Source: Acidobacteriota bacterium
GTDB taxonomy: Bacteria; Acidobacteriota; Terriglobia; Terriglobales; Acidobacteriaceae
Assembly (NCBI GenBank): GCA_021798235.1
Contig: JAJZMO010000377.1
Span: forward strand, 1 to 6,478
Reading direction: 5' to 3'
DNA: 6,478 nucleotides
Shown in pieces: positions 5,828 to 6,478 of this stretch. The position numbers were made by a program, and so were the translations under genes. Under the pieces are notes generated by a model. The model searched no databases. It was not told where the DNA came from and saw only the letters and a program-made list of their open reading frames with translations. Every line of letters starts with the position of its first letter. Position 1 is the stretch's first letter.

Positions 5828-5845
5828 CTCCACTGCAATTTTTTT
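5813..5845 (+). terminator. Possible weak terminator or attenuator at the rpoA stop
   Basis: GAGTT (5818-5822), loop TCT, AACTC (5826-5830) is a perfect 5-bp stem that includes the rpoA TAA. A lower stem, GCGG (5813-5816) with CTGC (5833-5836, one G-T), extends it past a small internal loop. Two bases later comes a run of seven T (5839-5845). The layout is that of an intrinsic terminator, but the stem is interrupted and AT-rich at the top, so partial attenuation before rplQ is more likely than full stop. The weak stem makes chance a real alternative. Confidence 0.35.
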
Positions 5846-5878
5846 GAACTGAAGAATTCGAACTGAGAGAGATTGGCC

Positions 5879-6343
5879 ATGCGTCATCGCAATGCAGGAT
5901 TCAAACTAGGACGAAACACCAGCCACCGCCGCGCCATGCTGCGCAACCTGGTTACGTCTATTCTTCTGGAGGATCGCGTCCAGACCACCATCACCAAAGC
6001 CAAGGCGGCCCGTCCGGAAGTGGAACGAATGATCACACTGGGCAAGCGCGGCGATTTGCACGCACGCAGACAGGCACTGTCCTATCTGCAGACGGGCGAA
6101 GCTGTCACGCGGCTCTTTGATACCGTCGCGCCCCGCTACGGCGAGCGCAACGGCGGTTATCTGCGCATTCTGCGCGCGGGCTTTCAAAAAGGAGACGGAG
6201 CGGAAATCGCCTTTGTCGAATTGCTCGGAGCAGAAAAGCACTTGGACGAAAAGCGCCAAAAGAGCGCCAATGCCCGGCAGAAGCGTCGCGATGCCGTGGC
6301 CGCGTCCATGAAGGAAAGCGAAGAGAGCGGCGACAAGGAATAA
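5879..6343 (+). CDS. rplQ: 50S ribosomal protein L17
   Basis: L17 binds 23S rRNA near the peptide exit tunnel rim. The 154-aa product begins MRHRNAGFKLGRNTSHRRAM and keeps LRNLVTSILLEDRVQTT, ITLGKRGDLHARRQAL and RYGERNGGYLRILRAGFQKGD. The usual family end is reached at FVELLG (residue 117). A charged tail of 37 residues follows (118-154), first basic (KRQKSANARQKRR), then acidic (KESEESGDKE), and is probably flexible. ATG 5879 is chosen from the family N-terminus; the GA-rich stretch at 5865-5872 serves as a weak SD at 6 nt, and the TTG at 5873 is unlikely. It is the last gene of the operon and is followed 24 nt later by a strong terminator. Confidence 0.97.
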   Translation: MRHRNAGFKLGRNTSHRRAMLRNLVTSILLEDRVQTTITKAKAARPEVERMITLGKRGDLHARRQALSYLQTGEAVTRLFDTVAPRYGERNGGYLRILRAGFQKGDGAEIAFVELLGAEKHLDEKRQKSANARQKRRDAVAASMKESEESGDKE

Positions 6344-6367
6344 GTTCCGCTCATCCGCGCAAGAACT

Positions 6368-6398
6368 ACGGGCACAGACTTCGGTCTGTGCCCGTTTT
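6368..6398 (+). terminator. Intrinsic terminator of the operon
   Basis: CGGGCACAGAC (6369-6379) pairs perfectly with GTCTGTGCCCG (6384-6394) around a TTCG loop, giving the very stable C(UUCG)G closure, with an extra A-T pair at 6368/6395. TTTT (6395-6398) and further T-rich sequence follow. The 11-12 bp stem, tetraloop and T-tract 25 nt after the rplQ stop make this the end of the transcription unit. Confidence 0.93.
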
Positions 6399-6429
6399 CA
6401 TTTCAATTTCATAGAAGAACTTCGGTTGG

Positions 6430-6465
6430 CCCATCCTAGCCGCGCTCGTTTGCGGCTAAGGTGGG
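6430..6465. repeat. Large imperfect inverted repeat after the operon
   Basis: Arms 6430-6443 and 6452-6465 pair over 14 positions with one G-T (6434/6461) and one C-A mismatch (6436/6459); the core TAGCCGC/GCGGCTA is perfect and the loop is GCTCGTTT. It stands alone in the 80 nt between the operon terminator and the window end. No T-run follows on +. On the - strand the sequence past the hairpin is not T-rich either. It resembles the short intergenic palindromes I recall being scattered through Terriglobia genomes, but that is memory, not a search. It could instead be a terminator for a gene beyond the window. Confidence 0.5.
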
Positions 6466-6478
6466 AATGTAGCTCTAG

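Noticed and set aside
5846..5866. Direct repeat GAACTGA (5846-5852 and 5860-5866) before rplQ
   Set aside because: Seven bases, two copies, simple composition; no reason to think it more than chance.
5873..5878. TTG 5873 as the rplQ start
   Set aside because: L17 proteins begin MRHR, matching ATG 5879; the TTG would add two residues and lie directly against the GA-rich SD.
4874..5887. A 337-codon open frame on the - strand opposite rpoA
   Set aside because: It is fully antisense to a strongly conserved rpoA, has no family motifs, and its openness follows from the GC-biased third positions of rpoA codons.
1..6478. A novel defence, mobile or biosynthetic system
   Set aside because: Every convincing ORF is a known housekeeping gene in canonical order; no integrase, transposase, repeat array or unknown conserved ORF is visible.

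Overview
This window is the downstream half of the conserved bacterial spc/alpha ribosomal-protein cluster, all on the + strand. The order is secY (3' part only), adk, map, infA, rpmJ, rpsM, rpsK, rpsD, rpoA, rplQ. A strong intrinsic terminator follows rplQ. I found no mobile element, CRISPR array, tRNA or rRNA, and no unknown protein-coding gene longer than about 60 codons that I can support. The large antisense ORFs are codon-bias shadows of the real genes.

Organism: a moderately GC-rich bacterium. The gene order is near universal, so it is not diagnostic. The character of SecY, of RpoA (N-terminus [12 protein letters not shown]) and of Adk (Cys3-Asp zinc LID), zinc-binding L36 and S4, and the hairpin repeat after the operon together suggest Acidobacteriota, probably Terriglobia (subdivision 1). 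This is a judgement from memory of these families, not a search result.

Layout: 2-847 is the SecY C-terminal half (TM6-TM10). adk begins on the secY stop codon (TAATG). map follows 6 bp later, with its ribosome binding site inside the end of adk. A 72-nt leader with a strong hairpin precedes infA, which starts with TTG. rpmJ follows, then a 167-nt non-coding leader before rpsM. rpsK overlaps rpsM by one base (TAATG). A 133-nt leader with two hairpins precedes rpsD, which also starts with TTG. A 164-nt leader with two perfect hairpins precedes rpoA. rplQ follows after 51 nt that contain a terminator-like hairpin and a T7 run. The terminator at 6368-6398 closes the operon, and 6399-6478 holds a second large imperfect hairpin, possibly a dispersed repeat.

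Function: the genes supply the membrane protein channel (SecY), nucleotide balance (Adk), N-terminal methionine removal (Map), translation initiation (IF1), ribosomal proteins L36, S13, S11, S4 and L17, and the RNA polymerase alpha subunit. The window therefore couples ribosome, RNA polymerase and secretion capacity.

The most interesting signals are non-coding. They are the structured leaders before rpsD, rpoA, rpsM and infA (candidate S4-type autoregulation or attenuation), two TTG starts with near-ideal Shine-Dalgarno spacing, an uncertain adk start, the acidic tail on RpoA and the charged tail on L17. I do not see a previously undescribed multi-gene system here.
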